From positions 26,886,811 to 26,950,810 of the forward strand of contig OY282605.1 of the NCBI GenBank assembly GCA_958298945.1: DNA of 64,000 nt. The letters run 5' to 3'. The notes below the pieces were generated by a model. That model did no database searches and was not told the origin of the DNA. It saw only the letters and a list, made by a program, of their open reading frames with translations. Below, piece after piece: positions 36,004 to 47,480 of the stretch. The translations under genes were made by a program, and so were the position numbers. Position 1 is the first letter of the stretch. Each line of letters starts with the position of its first letter. The stretch comes from Atherix ibis (taxonomy: Eukaryota; Arthropoda; Insecta; Diptera; Athericidae).

Positions 36004-36629
36004 TATTTAATTTGTTCATTATAAACTTTTTTCTTTGCAATTAGTTTTTTGTAAAGAATTTGTCACAATTTTAAGTGTGTTTTATTAAATTTTACTTTCC
36101 GAAGCATAAATTGTATCACCCTTTATGTCTGTGTGGCTTTTTTCTAGACAATCGAAGAGTAAAAATAACAAAATTTAATAATTTTAATTGTTTTTTTTAA
36201 TGTATATTTTTTTTTCTTTCTAATTTCAAATGGATTTTACTCATGAATTAAAATAAAAAATATTTTTACTACCAACTTTTGTGATAATTATTTTCCTAAC
36301 TTTGACCTAAAAATGAAGAAAAAAAACACAATAAATTCTCTTTATTTCGATACACATTATTTTATGTAATATAAGATATAAAAAATAAACAAAGAATTTT
36401 TTATATTATTTTAAATTATAATTGAATAGAGAGAAAAAAAAGTATTCTTATTTTTAATCTCAAACATTGATTGAATATATCCTGGCAAGTATGATAGCTT
36501 ATTTAATACTGTTTGGATAAAATGGAATAACCAAAATTATTCCCAAAAAAACTAATTTAGTTCGAAATGATTTTTATATTTAAAAAATCTTTTAGCTTTT
36601 TAAATAGTTTAGTTGACGATGTGTGTCCT
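36004..36629. other. AT-rich spacer downstream of the BTB-TLDc gene
   Basis: No gene seen. A dispersed-motif relative (TTTTACTTTCCGAAGCATAA) lies near 36,091. Confidence 0.5.
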
Positions 36630-36635
36630 TTTATT
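36630..36635 (-). terminator. Poly(A) signal AATAAA of the BTB-TLDc gene
   Basis: The minus strand reads AATAAA about 35 bases after the stop codon, and a T-rich/AT-rich stretch follows. This is a reasonable cleavage signal, although closer to the stop than in many genes. Confidence 0.55.
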
Positions 36636-36669
36636 TGATGTTACAATAAAAATGGCGGATGTTCGTCAG

Positions 36670-36895
36670 TTATTGATATCGTTCGTATTTCATTTTAATT
36701 GCGGGTGGATTCGGTGGTGTAGCCAATGTGTACACTTCGTAATCCGTTATTGGAAAATTGTAGTCTCCAAAGAGGCTCATATAGCTAGCATTGGGACCAT
36801 CGTACGAATGTGGCAGATTGGAATATGACTCCATGTTGGAATTGCATCCGCTCGAGATTAATAGATCAGCACCAGCGCCAAAGATCGGACCACAA
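36670..36895 (-). CDS. BTB-BACK-TLDc protein, last exon (TLDc end)
   Basis: The acceptor TTTTAG precedes 36,895. The exon codes for the end of the TLDc domain, beginning after HPD with CGPIFGAGADLLISSGCN, then SYDGPNASYMSLFGDYNFPI, and stops with TAA at 36,670-36,672. TLDc domains characteristically end with a segment like FG.G.DL.I...CN followed by the F.V.D.EV strand, here FPITDYEVYTL. The exon begins in phase 2, which fits the preceding exon exactly. An AATAAA follows shortly after the stop. Confidence 0.93.
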
Positions 36896-37060
36896 CTAAA
36901 ACGGCAACAGAACAGAAATAAGAAAATAATTGTTTAATAAAAATTAATCCAGATTTGGATAATTTTATTTTGAGAATTCCGTATTCCTTAAGACATTCTC
37001 AACGGTTTTTCTAGATTGAACTTGATTGCCTATAGAATACCGAAAATTGAATAAACTCAC

Positions 37061-37236
37061 TCTGGATGATAGCATATGGCGTATGGTTTCTTGACTATAT
37101 CAAATTTGCACGGTGGATCATTGTTTGTATTTAGAGCAAAGAGGAACGCCCGTTCAGAGTGTATATAACCGCATTTTCTGCTAGTTTTTGTCCACGCCAC
37201 ATCAGTGAATCCACCACCAATATCTCCTCGGCTACC
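37061..37236 (-). CDS. BTB-BACK-TLDc protein, exon (TLDc core)
   Basis: Acceptor TTTAG before 37,236 and donor GTGAGT after 37,061. The exon encodes GSRGDIGGGFTDVAWTK, matching the glycine-rich turn and the 'GGYTD.PW' strand of TLDc domains, then SERAFLFALN, also a TLDc landmark, and ends KPYAICYHP with the last codon split. It carries the part of the domain usually thought to support its antioxidant or V-ATPase-related roles in the OXR1/NCOA7 family; what the domain does in this protein is unknown to me. Confidence 0.94.
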
Positions 37237-37296
37237 CTAAATATTATTTATTTGCACATTAGAATTCAGGTTATATATAGATTAAGCCAAACTTAC

Positions 37297-37414
37297 AATT
37301 GCAATTACAAAAGTTGGTGCTATACCGTCACAGTGTCTGTGAAAGGCAGCCGCATTGTAACCGTGTGTGGATGCTCGATAAACCAATCTCCAAGTTTGTT
37401 TCTGAACGCCGTAC
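37297..37414 (-). CDS. BTB-BACK-TLDc protein, exon (TLDc start)
   Basis: Acceptor TTTTAG before 37,414 and donor GTAAGT after 37,297. It encodes YGVQKQTWRLVYRASTHGYN followed by AAAFHRHCDG and PTFVIAI. 'W.L.YR...HG....FH..CD' is the defining opening of a TLDc domain, so the domain identity rests on this exon. Both junctions keep frame. Confidence 0.95.
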
Positions 37415-37516
37415 CTAAAACAGTTGGTAGAAATTTATAGATTTTTTACAAAATTTTTATAGGCATCACCAAATAATGGATTTTATAGCAAATTCATGAA
37501 ATTTACTATTTCTTAC

Positions 37517-37923
37517 CAGCCGTTCAGGGCCCCTTGCAGATGGAGTTTATCATTTTTTAGAATAACTGAACCCGGAAACATGTTCAACGTCAGTCGTGGT
37601 TGTAAACGTTTGTCGTTTTCAGAAAGTGGACCGCAAGGCAATGGCATCGCTGGAGCACCAACAATTTTATTTGAATGCAGAGCAGCATGTCGGTATCGTT
37701 CCAAAGATAATTCCATTGGTACAGCGCCGGTTGGTTCAACTTCTTCAGCAAAAACTTGACTGTCGATTAGCAACAATCTCACATGGCCCATAACGCCCGA
37801 TAAATGTTGACAAACTCGAATTCGTTCCTCTTCAGTCCAATGTGCTGTTGGTTGTGTAACACCAGCTTGATGTTTAGCCCAAGACAATACGCATCGCCAT
37901 ACATCCTCCTCCTCTAAACAGAA
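37517..37923 (-). CDS. BTB-BACK-TLDc protein, exon (end of BACK, linker)
   Basis: Donor GTAAGA after 37,517. I place the acceptor at TATGCAG before 37,923, giving SSDY-FCLEEEDVWRCVLSW across the junction, which fits the BACK-domain helix pair better than an alternative AG ten bases downstream. The exon completes BACK (CVLSWAKHQAG; RICQHLSG-like helices, VMGHVRLLLIDSQVFAEEV) and enters a linker leading to the TLDc domain, with LTLNMFPGSVILKNDK near its end. Confidence 0.93.
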
Positions 37924-37988
37924 CTGCATAATAGTATAAAAATTATTGGAAATTTTCCGTTAAATCGTCAAAGATTTTCCACTCTCAC

Positions 37989-38122
37989 ATAATCCGATGA
38001 TATTAATTTGATGAGTCCTTCCTTTGTCAGATTAAGAAATGAATTGGTTTTTACACATTCTGCAGCATTTTCACCAATGTACGTAATACAACGCTCCATA
38101 AATGATGCTGTACATTTTGCAC
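37989..38122 (-). CDS. BTB-BACK-TLDc protein, exon (BACK start)
   Basis: Acceptor CTTTTCAG before 38,122 and donor GTGAGA after 37,989. It encodes AKCTASFMERCITYIGEN, then AAECVKTNSFLNLTKEGL, the end of the BTB extension and beginning of the BACK helices. BACK domains in BTB proteins often help Cullin-3 binding; that role here is inference. Confidence 0.93.
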
Positions 38123-38179
38123 CTGAAAAGATTATTAAACAGATTTTTTTTAAAAATAATTTTACAAAAAAGTAGCAAT

Positions 38180-40420
38180 TTTGAAGAAGATAAAGAAAAG
38201 AAAGCCCATCAAAAGTTTGTAAAGAATATTTCACGAATAAAATTGGTTGTTTTCCATTTTCAAAGGGATTATTTTAGTTTTTTTTTTTAATTCGCCATTT
38301 CTAAAAGGATTATTTTTTTTTTTTTAACTTAACATTTTTAAAAGGATTATTTAAAAAAATGGCCAATTTGTATTTGGAAGAAAATTTCCAATTCGTACGA
38401 ATTTTTTATTTATCAAATATTTTTGACAAAAATCGCACAAATAAAATTGGTTTTTTTTTAATTTTTCAACTTCAAAAGGTTTATTTTAAGTTTTTTTTTA
38501 ATTTTCCATTTTTAAAAGGATTATTTTATTTGTTTTTTTTTTAATTTAACATTTTTAAAAGGATTATTTAAAAAAAAGGCCAATTTGTATTTGGAAGAAA
38601 ATTTCCAATTCGTACGAATTTTTTATTTATCAAATATTTTTGACAAAAATCGCACAAATAAAATTGTTTTTTTTTTAATTTTTCAACTCTTAAAGGATTA
38701 TTTTAAGTTTTTTGTTTTTTAATTTGTAAAACGATTATTTAAAGGGTTTTTTATTAATAAAATTTAAATCAAAAAGTCGTTTTTCTATTCGGAAGCCAAT
38801 TTCCAATCCGTATGAATAAAAAACCGATCAAATGTGTTTTACAAAAAATTTCACAAATAAAATTGGTATTTTTTTTTTGTTGTTTTCCATTTTCAAAGGG
38901 ATTATTTTTAGTTATTTATTTTAATGTAACATTTTTAAAAGGTTTATTTAAAGAATTTTTATTATTAAAATTTAAAAAAAAGGCCATTTTGTATTTGGAA
39001 GAAAATTTCCAATCGTATGAAGAATAAACCCATTAAATGTTTTTGACAACAAATTTCACGAGTAAAATTGGATTATTTAGTTTATTTTTTTAACTTTAAA
39101 TGGATTATTTTAGGTTTTGTTCAATTAACCATTTTTTAAGGTTTTTTGAAGTGTTTTTTATTAATAAAATCTAAATAAAAAAGTCCATTTTATATTTGGA
39201 AAAAAAATTTCCAATCCGTATGAAGAAAAAACCCATCAAATGGTCTTGAAGAAAATTTCACAAATAAAATTGGACTTTTTATATTGGTTCCCATTTTTAA
39301 AGGGATTATTTTTTAATTCTAATCCCTTTGAAAATAGAAAAAATTTTCTATTAATTTACCAATTTTTTAAAGTTTTTTTTTAAATAAAAAAGTACACACT
39401 TTGTATTTGGAAGAAAATTTCCAATCCGTACAAATAAAATTGATTTTTTTTAGTTTTCCATTTTCAAAAGGATTATTTTTAGTTTTTTTTTAATTTACCA
39501 TTCTTAAAACGATTATTTGAAGAGTTTTTTATTAATAAAATTTAAATAAAAAAGTAGGCTTTATATTTGGAAGCAAATTTTCAATCTGTATGAATAAAAA
39601 ACTATTCAAATGTTCTTGACAAAATATTTCACGAGTAAAATTGGATTTTTTTTTATTTTTCAACTTCAAAATTATTAAGTTTTTTAAATTTATTATTTTT
39701 AAAAGGATTATTTAAAGGATATTTTATTAATAAAATTTTAATAAAAAATTCCATTTTGTATTTGGAAGAAAATTTCCAATCTCAAACGTAAAAAACCCAT
39801 AAAATGTTTCCAAAACAAAATCGCACAACTAAAATTGACTTTTTTTTCATTTTTCAACTACAAACGGATTATTTTAAGTTTTATAATTTGCCATTTTGAA
39901 AGGCATTATTTGAAGGGTTTTTTATTATTAAAATTTAAATAAAAAAGTACTCTTTGAATTTGGAAGATTATTTCCAATCCCATATGAATAAAAAAACCTA
40001 TCAAATGTTCTTGACAAAAAATTTCACGAATAAAATTGGATTTTTTTTTATTTTTCAAATTCAAATGGATGAAGTTTTTTAAATTTGTTAATTTTAAACG
40101 GATTATTTGAATCTTTCTTTAAATAAAAAAGTCCATTTTGTTTTTGGAAGAAAATTTCCAATCCGTATAAATATAAAAAACCCATCAAATGTTTACAATA
40201 CAAAATCGGGCAAATAAAATTGTTTTTTTTTAATTTTCCATTTTCAAAAGTATTATTTTACGTTTTTTTTAATTTAACATTTTCTCAACGATTATTTGAA
40301 AAGTTTTTTTTTATTAATAAAGTCTAAATAAAAAAGTTAATTTTATATTTGAAAGAAAATTTCCAAAACCCGAATGAACAAAAAACCCATTAAATGTTTT
40401 TAAAGAGAATTTCACCAATT
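38180..40420 (+). repeat. ~200-bp satellite, about eleven diverged copies, in an intron
   Basis: A unit of 165-220 bp recurs, each copy carrying TTTGTATTTGGAAG, AAAATTTCCAAT(C/T)CGTA, TTTTTGACAAAAAT, ACAAATAAAATTGG and AAAGGATTATTT blocks. Copy starts, judged by TTTGGAAG, are near 38,370, 38,588, 38,790, 38,994, 39,195, 39,403, 39,567, 39,757, 39,960, 40,143 and 40,348. The array lies in the intron between exons 41,786-41,951 and 37,989-38,122. Confidence 0.9.
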
Positions 40421-41177
40421 AAAAATGAAAAATTTAAATGGATTTTCGTAGTTATTGCATATTTTTTTGTTTTTCTGACAAAAGAAACAAATTTAAAATG
40501 GATAATTTTTCTACGTAAATTTCTGTTAAATTATACAAAATTAATAGTGTTTAAAATTTGTTTGAATACAATAAATTTAATTAAATTTTGAGAATACGTT
40601 CAATTATGGCGAAATATACAATTTGCTAGTCTTACCAATATTTTATTCTTCTTCCCTTTTATTTTTTCTTTAATTATACTATAAAAAATCAAAATAAATA
40701 CAATATATTTTTAAGGGTAATTTTTTTATTAAAAAAACATGATTTTATCGGCCAATAGAAATAATGTACTGAAGAAAACAACAATTTTTGTAATAAGAGC
40801 AAAAAACCTTTTTAATATAATTTTTTTATCACTAAAAAAATATAAAAAATTCATTCCTAAAAAAAATTATGAAAAAAAATTCAAAATTTCCAAAATCAAG
40901 GAAAATGTCAAAAAAAGCGAATTTGACAAAAACCACAACCACCGAGAGCGGCAATTCAAACAACTCTGGGCAACATAACCTAAAAAAAATAAAAACTGAA
41001 AATGAAACAACGCAGATCTTAAAAATGTACTTTAATCTTTTCTTTTTTATGCACTTATGATACAATTAATAGTAAGTTTTCTAGTTGAATTTAACATTAA
41101 ATCAGCGAACGATGATAAAAAAAGAACCATTATTTGAAATAGTATCAACAGGCAAGCAAACCCCCGGTAATTATGAT
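40421..41177. other. Rest of the intron left of SmE
   Basis: AT-rich intronic sequence. The frames of 63-79 codons on both strands overlap one another and are rich in K, N and F; I take them as chance. No canonical AATAAA for SmE is obvious just after its stop. Confidence 0.5.
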
Positions 41178-41465
41178 TTAATCTTTGGACGATGGATTGA
41201 CATTCTGTATGAGCGTGATGTTGTCCCCTTTTAACATAATCCGTCCCAAGGATCGTCGGTTCTTTGTTTTCATGTAAATCTCCTCAGCCTCGTCCAGTAC
41301 CAGATTCATGTACTCATCGAAGCCAACAATGTGCCCCTCGATCCGCAGCGACACGTTCTCGTACAGCCAAACTTGGACGCGGGATCGATTTTGTAAATAT
41401 CGGAAAATCAGGTTGATGGGCTGTACCATCACCTTTTGCACTTTCGGATTCGATTTGAACGCCAT
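41178..41465 (-). CDS. Small nuclear ribonucleoprotein E (SmE), nested gene
   Basis: A 95-residue protein with the highly conserved SmE sequence: [55 protein letters not shown] and [15 protein letters not shown]. It is one of the seven Sm core proteins that form the ring around the Sm site of spliceosomal snRNAs in U1, U2, U4 and U5 particles. Sm1 (about residues 25-55) and Sm2 ([13 protein letters not shown], about 75-87) motifs are both complete. The start context is AAAATGG and length matches family members of 92-95 residues. It has no introns and lies on the same strand as, and within an intron of, the BTB-TLDc gene. An intact conserved frame argues for a working gene rather than a dead retrocopy. 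Confidence 0.97.
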   Translation of the reverse strand: MAFKSNPKVQKVMVQPINLIFRYLQNRSRVQVWLYENVSLRIEGHIVGFDEYMNLVLDEAEEIYMKTKNRRSLGRIMLKGDNITLIQNVNPSSKD

Positions 41466-41785
41466 TTTAACGAAATAATATAGAAATTAGCAAAAACACA
41501 CCACAAAAGTTAACCGGCTATAAACCAAAAAGCGTCTGACAAATCAAAACCTAACAAAATGGAATTAAGATTTGACAGCTTGCTATGAAGTTGGATGCAA
41601 TAAAGAGAATCTAGTATTCTAATAATAACCTCTGTGCGATTTTAGCGCCATCTATTATTTAATAGCAAAACTAATCAATATTCGAAAAAGCAGAATAAAA
41701 AAATAACCACAAATTCAAAAAATCACAATCCCGAAAAAAATACGAATAATATTAGAAATATTCAAAAAGTAAAGAAAAAACTTAC

Positions 41786-41951
41786 CGGATGCTTTTTCCT
41801 GTATTTCCATAACGGCAGTAAGAAATGTGCACGCATTCACAATGGACAGCGTCGATATGGCATGGTCTTCGCAGGCTGCACGCAACTCCTCGACGCCCAT
41901 ATCCTGAGCTAAGGTGATCATCTCGAAAACCCGCGAATCGTGCAGCATTAT
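41786..41951 (-). CDS. BTB-BACK-TLDc protein, exon (end of BTB)
   Basis: Acceptor GCGACAG before 41,951 and donor GTAAGT after 41,786. It encodes IMLHDSRVFEMITLAQDMG, ELRAACEDHAISTLS and ACTFLTAVMEIQEKAS, matching the helices at the end of a BTB domain and its extension ('..VFEML.LAQ.YGV..L...CE'). The leftover base joins in frame to the BACK exon 3.7 kb downstream, across the intron that contains SmE and the 200-bp satellite. Confidence 0.94.
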
Positions 41952-42022
41952 CTGTCGCAAAAAAAAAACAACGTAAAATAAAAAAAAAATAAAAAATTCA
42001 ACAACAAAAAATTTCTATCCAC

Positions 42023-42179
42023 CTTAGCTGTGTACACGTAATGGACGAATTGTCGAAATACGTCAGGATTAACGTGCGGCAGTCGAATTGGCGTTGGGGC
42101 TCCTGGCGCTGCTGGCGATACAGAACTGCCCGGAATTCGGCAAATTTCACCACGTTTTGCTGTTTTGAAACTTTTGCAT
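42023..42179 (-). CDS. BTB-BACK-TLDc protein, exon (middle of BTB)
   Basis: Acceptor ATTTCAG before 42,179 and donor GTGGAT after 42,023. It encodes CKSFKTAKRGEICRIPGSS, a proline- and alanine-rich insert (PAAPGAPTP), then IRLPHVNPDVFRQFVHYVYT, the BTB beta-strand and helix 'I.L..V....F..FL.Y.YTG'. The insert of about 20 residues between the BTB strands is unusual for the fold and may be a loop. The joint with the previous exon (LMAR-CKSF) spans an intron of 11.9 kb. Confidence 0.93.
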
Positions 42180-43744
42180 CTGAAATTAAAATTCAATTAA
42201 AATTAACACAAGAAAATAGATTTTATTTTTTTGTATTTTTTTGGAAAAATTCTTCCATTTTGTGTGTTTTTTAAATGTTATTCAAAGGAACGAGCAGAGT
42301 TCCCGGTTAATCTGATGAAAATGGTCTGCAAACACACTCGACCCGCCTTAACAAATTCTGAACAAAAGATGCTGAAATGTAATAATTGCGTTATCATAGC
42401 CGGAGGGATATTCATCGTTTCCCCGGACAAAGTTGTTCCTGTCCAAATATTTGCCAGCACTCTCGCATGCTTGATTCGCCAAAGCAGTTGTGTTTGGAAA
42501 GGATTTGGAAAGGATTTGCCTCGTATTGGCGTTCATCGAACATCAACGCTTCTAAATCCGGTTTTGTTGTGTTTACCGAGTCATCATCAATTTCTTGAAT
42601 CCTGTCGGTTGTCTTGTGTGTTCCCGTGTGCATGTGTGCATAGCCATGCAAATAAAAGGAAAACACACCCGACAGAGTCTTTTTTGTTTGGATTTTCGAG
42701 TATCCTGCCAACAGTCTTGATATTAACAGTTTTTCACGCCTTCGAGGCAGTTAATGTAACTTCAAGTCGAGTTAAGCTGAGCGAATTGAGACAAAACAAA
42801 GTCAGTCAGTTGCTCCTCTGGCAATTTACACCAAAAATCTTTGTGCAAATAGAAAATAGTCCCCTCTTGACCCGTTCCCGGACACAATCTCCAGAAAAGG
42901 AAGCAGATATCCGTACTTCAGTCGACACTTCCATTATTGTGGACAAACATCGACTGGCAGATTCGGCAAAGGATGTTCATCCTAGTCCAGAGCGTTGACT
43001 TCGAAAAAGAGGAGAATGGTTAGAACTAAATTTTTTGTCCGTTATGCCCGGCCGACAGTGGGCATTACAGGGAAGAATGAGAACAGTTCCATTAACCGTC
43101 ATGTCCACTATCGAATGATAATTGTCTCTATAATGAAAAACATAGAAGCAAGTGAAGGGAGTGGGTCGGTATTTTCATGTTCCACTTAAACCGGAACTGC
43201 CACTCTCAAAGGGGTTTGATGTGTTCTTCTTCGGCCAATTTGAAAGAAGCCGAAATTTATAGCTCCTTCAGTCTCCATCAAATTGAAATGATCTCCAACT
43301 TAAAATATTAGCAAACATTAAAGATGGTTTTTTTCCCCACAATAATGCCAGCAAGTTCATTGCTCCACAAAATAATCGAAAATGTCACTAATTATGCGAA
43401 ATTCGACTGAGAGTCTGTTAAGAGGGAAGGTGAAAGGGCTCAACAAATTATTAATAACAGCAATTAGACAATGTTTGGATACAATTTAAGCTTCGGAAAT
43501 TAGTCAATCGAACATCTTCAAAATAATCCTAGTTGATGCAGTCAAGAATTTTCTGTTTGCTGTTCAATTAAGCATTTTGCATTTAAAGTTAGTATTTTGG
43601 AAAATCCGTTGCCAATTTATCATAAGAGAAGTGACTTCTTCTTTGTTGACTCAATCAAAATGAATTTAATTATTTACTTTATAATATTACAAAGAAAATA
43701 TTAGGGAAAATTTCAACCCAAAAAAAAATTTGCAAACTAAATTA
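42180..43744. other. Intron sequence, balanced composition, function unknown
   Basis: Part of the 11.9-kb intron. It contains the longest frame in the window, 255 codons on the plus strand (42,231-42,998), and on the minus strand a 99-codon frame (42,711-42,412). Neither shows a domain or clear coding bias, and they overlap, so I list neither as a gene. The sequence may be conserved intronic DNA. Confidence 0.4.
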
Positions 43745-46700
43745 TTTTTTTAGAAGTTGTTCTTTAAAAATTGTCTGTGAAAAATCATTGGTGAAAAATT
43801 GTCCATAAAAATATTCATTAAAAAATTGTGTTTTTTTTTCTTGTGAAAAATTGTCCGTAAAAAATTGTCCATGAAAAATTGCCTGTCAAAAATTATCTGT
43901 AAAAAATTTCTGTGAAAAATGGTCTCTAAGAATTGTTTGAAAAATTGTTTGTGAAAAATTGTCTGACAAAAATTTTCTTAAAATTGGCCATGAAAATTTC
44001 TGTAAAAAATTTTTTCTGGAAGATTTTCTGTGAAAGTTTGTCCGTAAAAAATTTTTCTGTGGAAATTATCTGTGAAAAATTGTTTGGAAAAATTGACTGC
44101 AAAAATGTTCTGTGAAAAATTGTTTGGAAAAATTGTTTGTAAAAAAGTTTTTGTGAAAAATTGTTTGTGAAAAATTGTTTTTGTTTGGAAAAATGGTCCG
44201 TAAAAAATGTTCTGTACAAAAGTTTTTGTAAAAAATTGTTTGTGAAAATTTGTTTTTGTTTAAAAATGTTTTGTGAAAAATTTTCGGTGAAAAATTATTC
44301 GTAAAAAATTTTCTGCAAAAAATTGTCTGTGAAAAGTTGTCTCTGAAATATGGTCTGTGAAAAATTTTCTGTGAAAAATAGTTTATGAAAAATTGCCCGT
44401 AAAAAATGTTCGATGAGAAAATATGTGTAAAAAATTGTTCGCGAAAAATAGTCCGTAAAAAATTTTCTGTGAGAAATTGTTTGTAAAAATTTGACCGAAA
44501 AAATTGCCTGTCAAAATTTTCTGTGAAAAATTTTGTGCGAAGAATTTTCTTGAAATAGTCTGTGGGAAATTTTTTGTCAAGAAAAAGTGTCCTTAAAAAT
44601 AGTCTGCGAAAAATTGTCTACAAAAATTGTGAAAAGTTGTCTTGGAAAAATTTTCTGTGAAGAGATATTATCGGTAAATAATTTTCTGTGCAAAATTGTC
44701 TATGAAAAATTGTTTAGCAATATTTCCTGTAAAACATTTTGTATAAAAAATTGTCCGTAAAAATTTCATGTAAAAAATTGTCTACAAAAATTTCGGTGAC
44801 AAATTTCATTAAGAAATTGTCTGTGAAAATTGGCTATGAAAAATTGTCCGTAAAGTTGTCTGTTTTTTTTTGCCTACGAAAAATTGTCTGTAAAAATTAT
44901 CTGTGAAAATTGTTTGTAAAAATAGTTTGTGAAAAATTGTCCGTAAAAATTTTTTTGAGAAAAATTGGTTGCGAAAAATTGTTTTTGAAAAATTGGCTGT
45001 AAAAACTTTTCTGTAAAAAATTGTCTGTTTTTGGAAGAATTGTCTGTGAAAAATTGATTAGCAAAATTTTCTATAAAAAATTGTCCGCAAAATTTTTTAT
45101 TAAAAAATTGCCTGTAAAAAATTTCATTCAAAAATTGTCTGTAAAAAGTTGTCCATGAAAAATTTTCTGTAAAATATTTTTGAGAAAAATTGTTCATTAA
45201 AAATTGTCCATAAAAAATTCCATTAAAAATTGTGGTTTTTTTTCTCTTGCAAAAAATTGTCTGTGAAAATTGTTTGTAAAATTTGTCTACAAAAAATAGT
45301 GTGAAAAATTTTCTGTGAAAACTTCCCTGTGAAAAATTGTCCATAAAAAATTGTACATGAAAAATTGTCCTTAAAATTTGTCTACAAACTTTCCTGTCAA
45401 AAATTATCTGTAAAAAATTATCTGAAAAAATTTTTATGAAAAATTATATTAGAGAATTGTCTATGAAAAATTGTTCTTTAAAAAATGACTGTAAAAAATC
45501 GTCGGTGAAAAATTCTTTGGAAAAATTGACCGCAAAAAATTGTCTGTGAAAAATTGTTTGGAAAAATTGTTTGTAAAAATTTGTCTGTAAAAATTGGGCA
45601 TGAAAAATTATCTGTAAAAAATTTTTTGCCAAAAATTGGCTTGCGAAAAATTGTTTGTGAAAAATTGTCTGTGAAAACTTGGCTGTAAAAAACTGTCTGT
45701 GAAGAAAAATGGTCCGTAAAAATTTTCTGTAAAAAAGTTTTTGTGAAAAATTGTCTGTGAAGAAAAATTGTAGGTAAACATTTTCTGTACAAAAGTTTTT
45801 GGGAAAAATTGTGAAAATTTATTTTTGTTTGATAAATTTTGTGTAAAAAATTTTCTGCAAAAAAGTTTTTGTAAAAATATGCGAAAAATTGTCGGTGAAA
45901 AATTATCCGTAAAAAATTTTCTGCAAAAAAAAGTCTGTGAAAAATTGTCCGTTAAACATTTCATTAAAAATTATCTCCAAAAATAGCCTGCAAAAAATTA
46001 AATAATGAAAAATTTTATTAAAAAATTGTCTGTGAAAATTTCATGTAAAAAATTGTCTGCAAAAGTTTCTGTGACAAATTTCATTAAAAATTATCTGCAA
46101 AAATAGCCTTGTTTGTAAAATTTGTCTGCAAAAAATAGTGTGAAACATTTTCTGTGAAAACTTTCCTGTGAAAAATTGTTCATAAAAAATTGTACATGAA
46201 AAATTGTCCTTAAAATTTGTCTACAAACTTTCCTGTCAAAAATTGTCTGTAAAAAATTATCTGAAAAAATTTCTATGAAAAATTGTTCTTTAAAAAATGA
46301 CTGTAAAAAATCGTCGGTGAAAAATTGTTTGGAAAAATTGACCGCAAAAAATTGTCTGTGAAAAATTGTTTGGAAAAATTGTTTGTAAAAATTTGTCTGT
46401 AAAAATTGGGCATGAAAAATTATCTGTAAAAAATTTTTTGCCAAAAATTGGCTTGCGAAAAATTGTTTGTGAAAAATTGTCTGTGAAAACTTGTCTGTAA
46501 AAAACTGTCTGTGAACAAAAATGGTCCGTAAAAATTTTCTGTAAAAAAGTTTTTGTGAAAAATTGTCTGTGAAGAAAAATTGTAGGTAAACATTTTCTGT
46601 ACAAAAGTTTTTGGGAAAAATTGTGAAAATTTATTTTTGTTTGATAAATTTTGTGTAAAAAATTTTCTGCAAAAAAGTTTTTGTAAAAATATGCGAAAAA

Positions 46701-47480
46701 TTGTCGGTGAAAAATTATCCGTAAAAAATTTTCTGCAAAAAAAAGTCTGTGAAAAATTGTCCGTTAAACATTTCATTAAAAATTATCTGCAAAAATAGCC
46801 TGCAAAAAATTAAATAATGAAAAATTTTATTAAAAAATTGTCTGTGAAAATTTCATGTAAAAAATTGTCTGCAAAAATTTCTGTGACAAATTTCATAAAT
46901 TTGTCCGTAAAGTTATCTGTTTTTTTTACCTACGAAAAATTGTCTGTGAAAATTGTTTGTGAAAATTGGTTGTGAAAATTTGTCTGTAAAAATTGGGCGA
47001 AAAAAATTGTCTGTAAAAATTTTTTTGAGAAAAATTGGCTTCAAAAAATTGTTTGTGAAAAATTGTCTGTAAAAACTTGTCTGTAAAAAATTGTCTGTGA
47101 AGAAAAATTGTCCGTAAAAAATTTTCTTGTGAAAAATTGTTTGTGAAAAATTGTTTATGTTTGGAAAAATTGTCTGTGAAAAATTGTGCGTGAAAAATTT
47201 ATTTTGAAGAAAAATTGTTCGTACAAATTTTCTGTAAAAAATGTTCTGTTAAAAATTTTCTGTAAAAAATTGTCTATGAAAAATTGTCGGTGAAAAATTT
47301 TCTGTAAAAAATTGTCTGTGAAGAAAAAATGTCCGTAATAATTTTCTGTACAAAATTGTCTACGAAAAATTGTCCGTAAAGAAAAATTGTCCATCAAAAA
47401 TTTTCAAGTGAAAATTGTCTGCGAAAATTTGTTTTTGAAAAATTCTCTGCAACAAATTGCGTTTGGGAAATGTTTTTGGT
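43745..47480 (+). repeat. Array D: degenerate 13-14-bp units, consensus GAAAAATTGTCTGT
   Basis: About 3.7 kb within the intron. Units are GTGAAAAATTGTCT and TGTAAAAAATTTTC with CCGT or TTTG variants. Long minus-strand frames made of FFTDNFSQTIF-like repeats (up to 156 codons) reflect only the unit read in three rotating frames. An internal duplication of about 0.8 kb is present. Confidence 0.94.
45270..46890 (+). repeat. Tandem duplication of ~0.8 kb inside array D
   Basis: The block starting AAAAAATAGTGTGAAA at 45,291 recurs at 46,129. After a gap of 26 bases in the second copy, the two run in step at an offset of 812 bp up to about 46,090 and 46,890, ending in CTGTGACAAATTTCAT. The copies are nearly identical over long stretches, much more alike than neighbouring basic units. 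Confidence 0.9.

Noticed and set aside
37913..37923. Alternative acceptor ten bases downstream for the BACK-end exon
   Set aside because: It would break the reading frame from SSDY into EEEDVW, while the chosen acceptor keeps the frame and gives a BACK-like sequence.
43926..47397. Many minus-strand frames of 60-156 codons reading FFTDNFSQTIF-like repeats, as if a repeat protein family
   Set aside because: They come from the 13-14-bp unit read in rotating frames, start and stop irregularly, overlap one another, and have no start context. The DNA repeat explains them fully.
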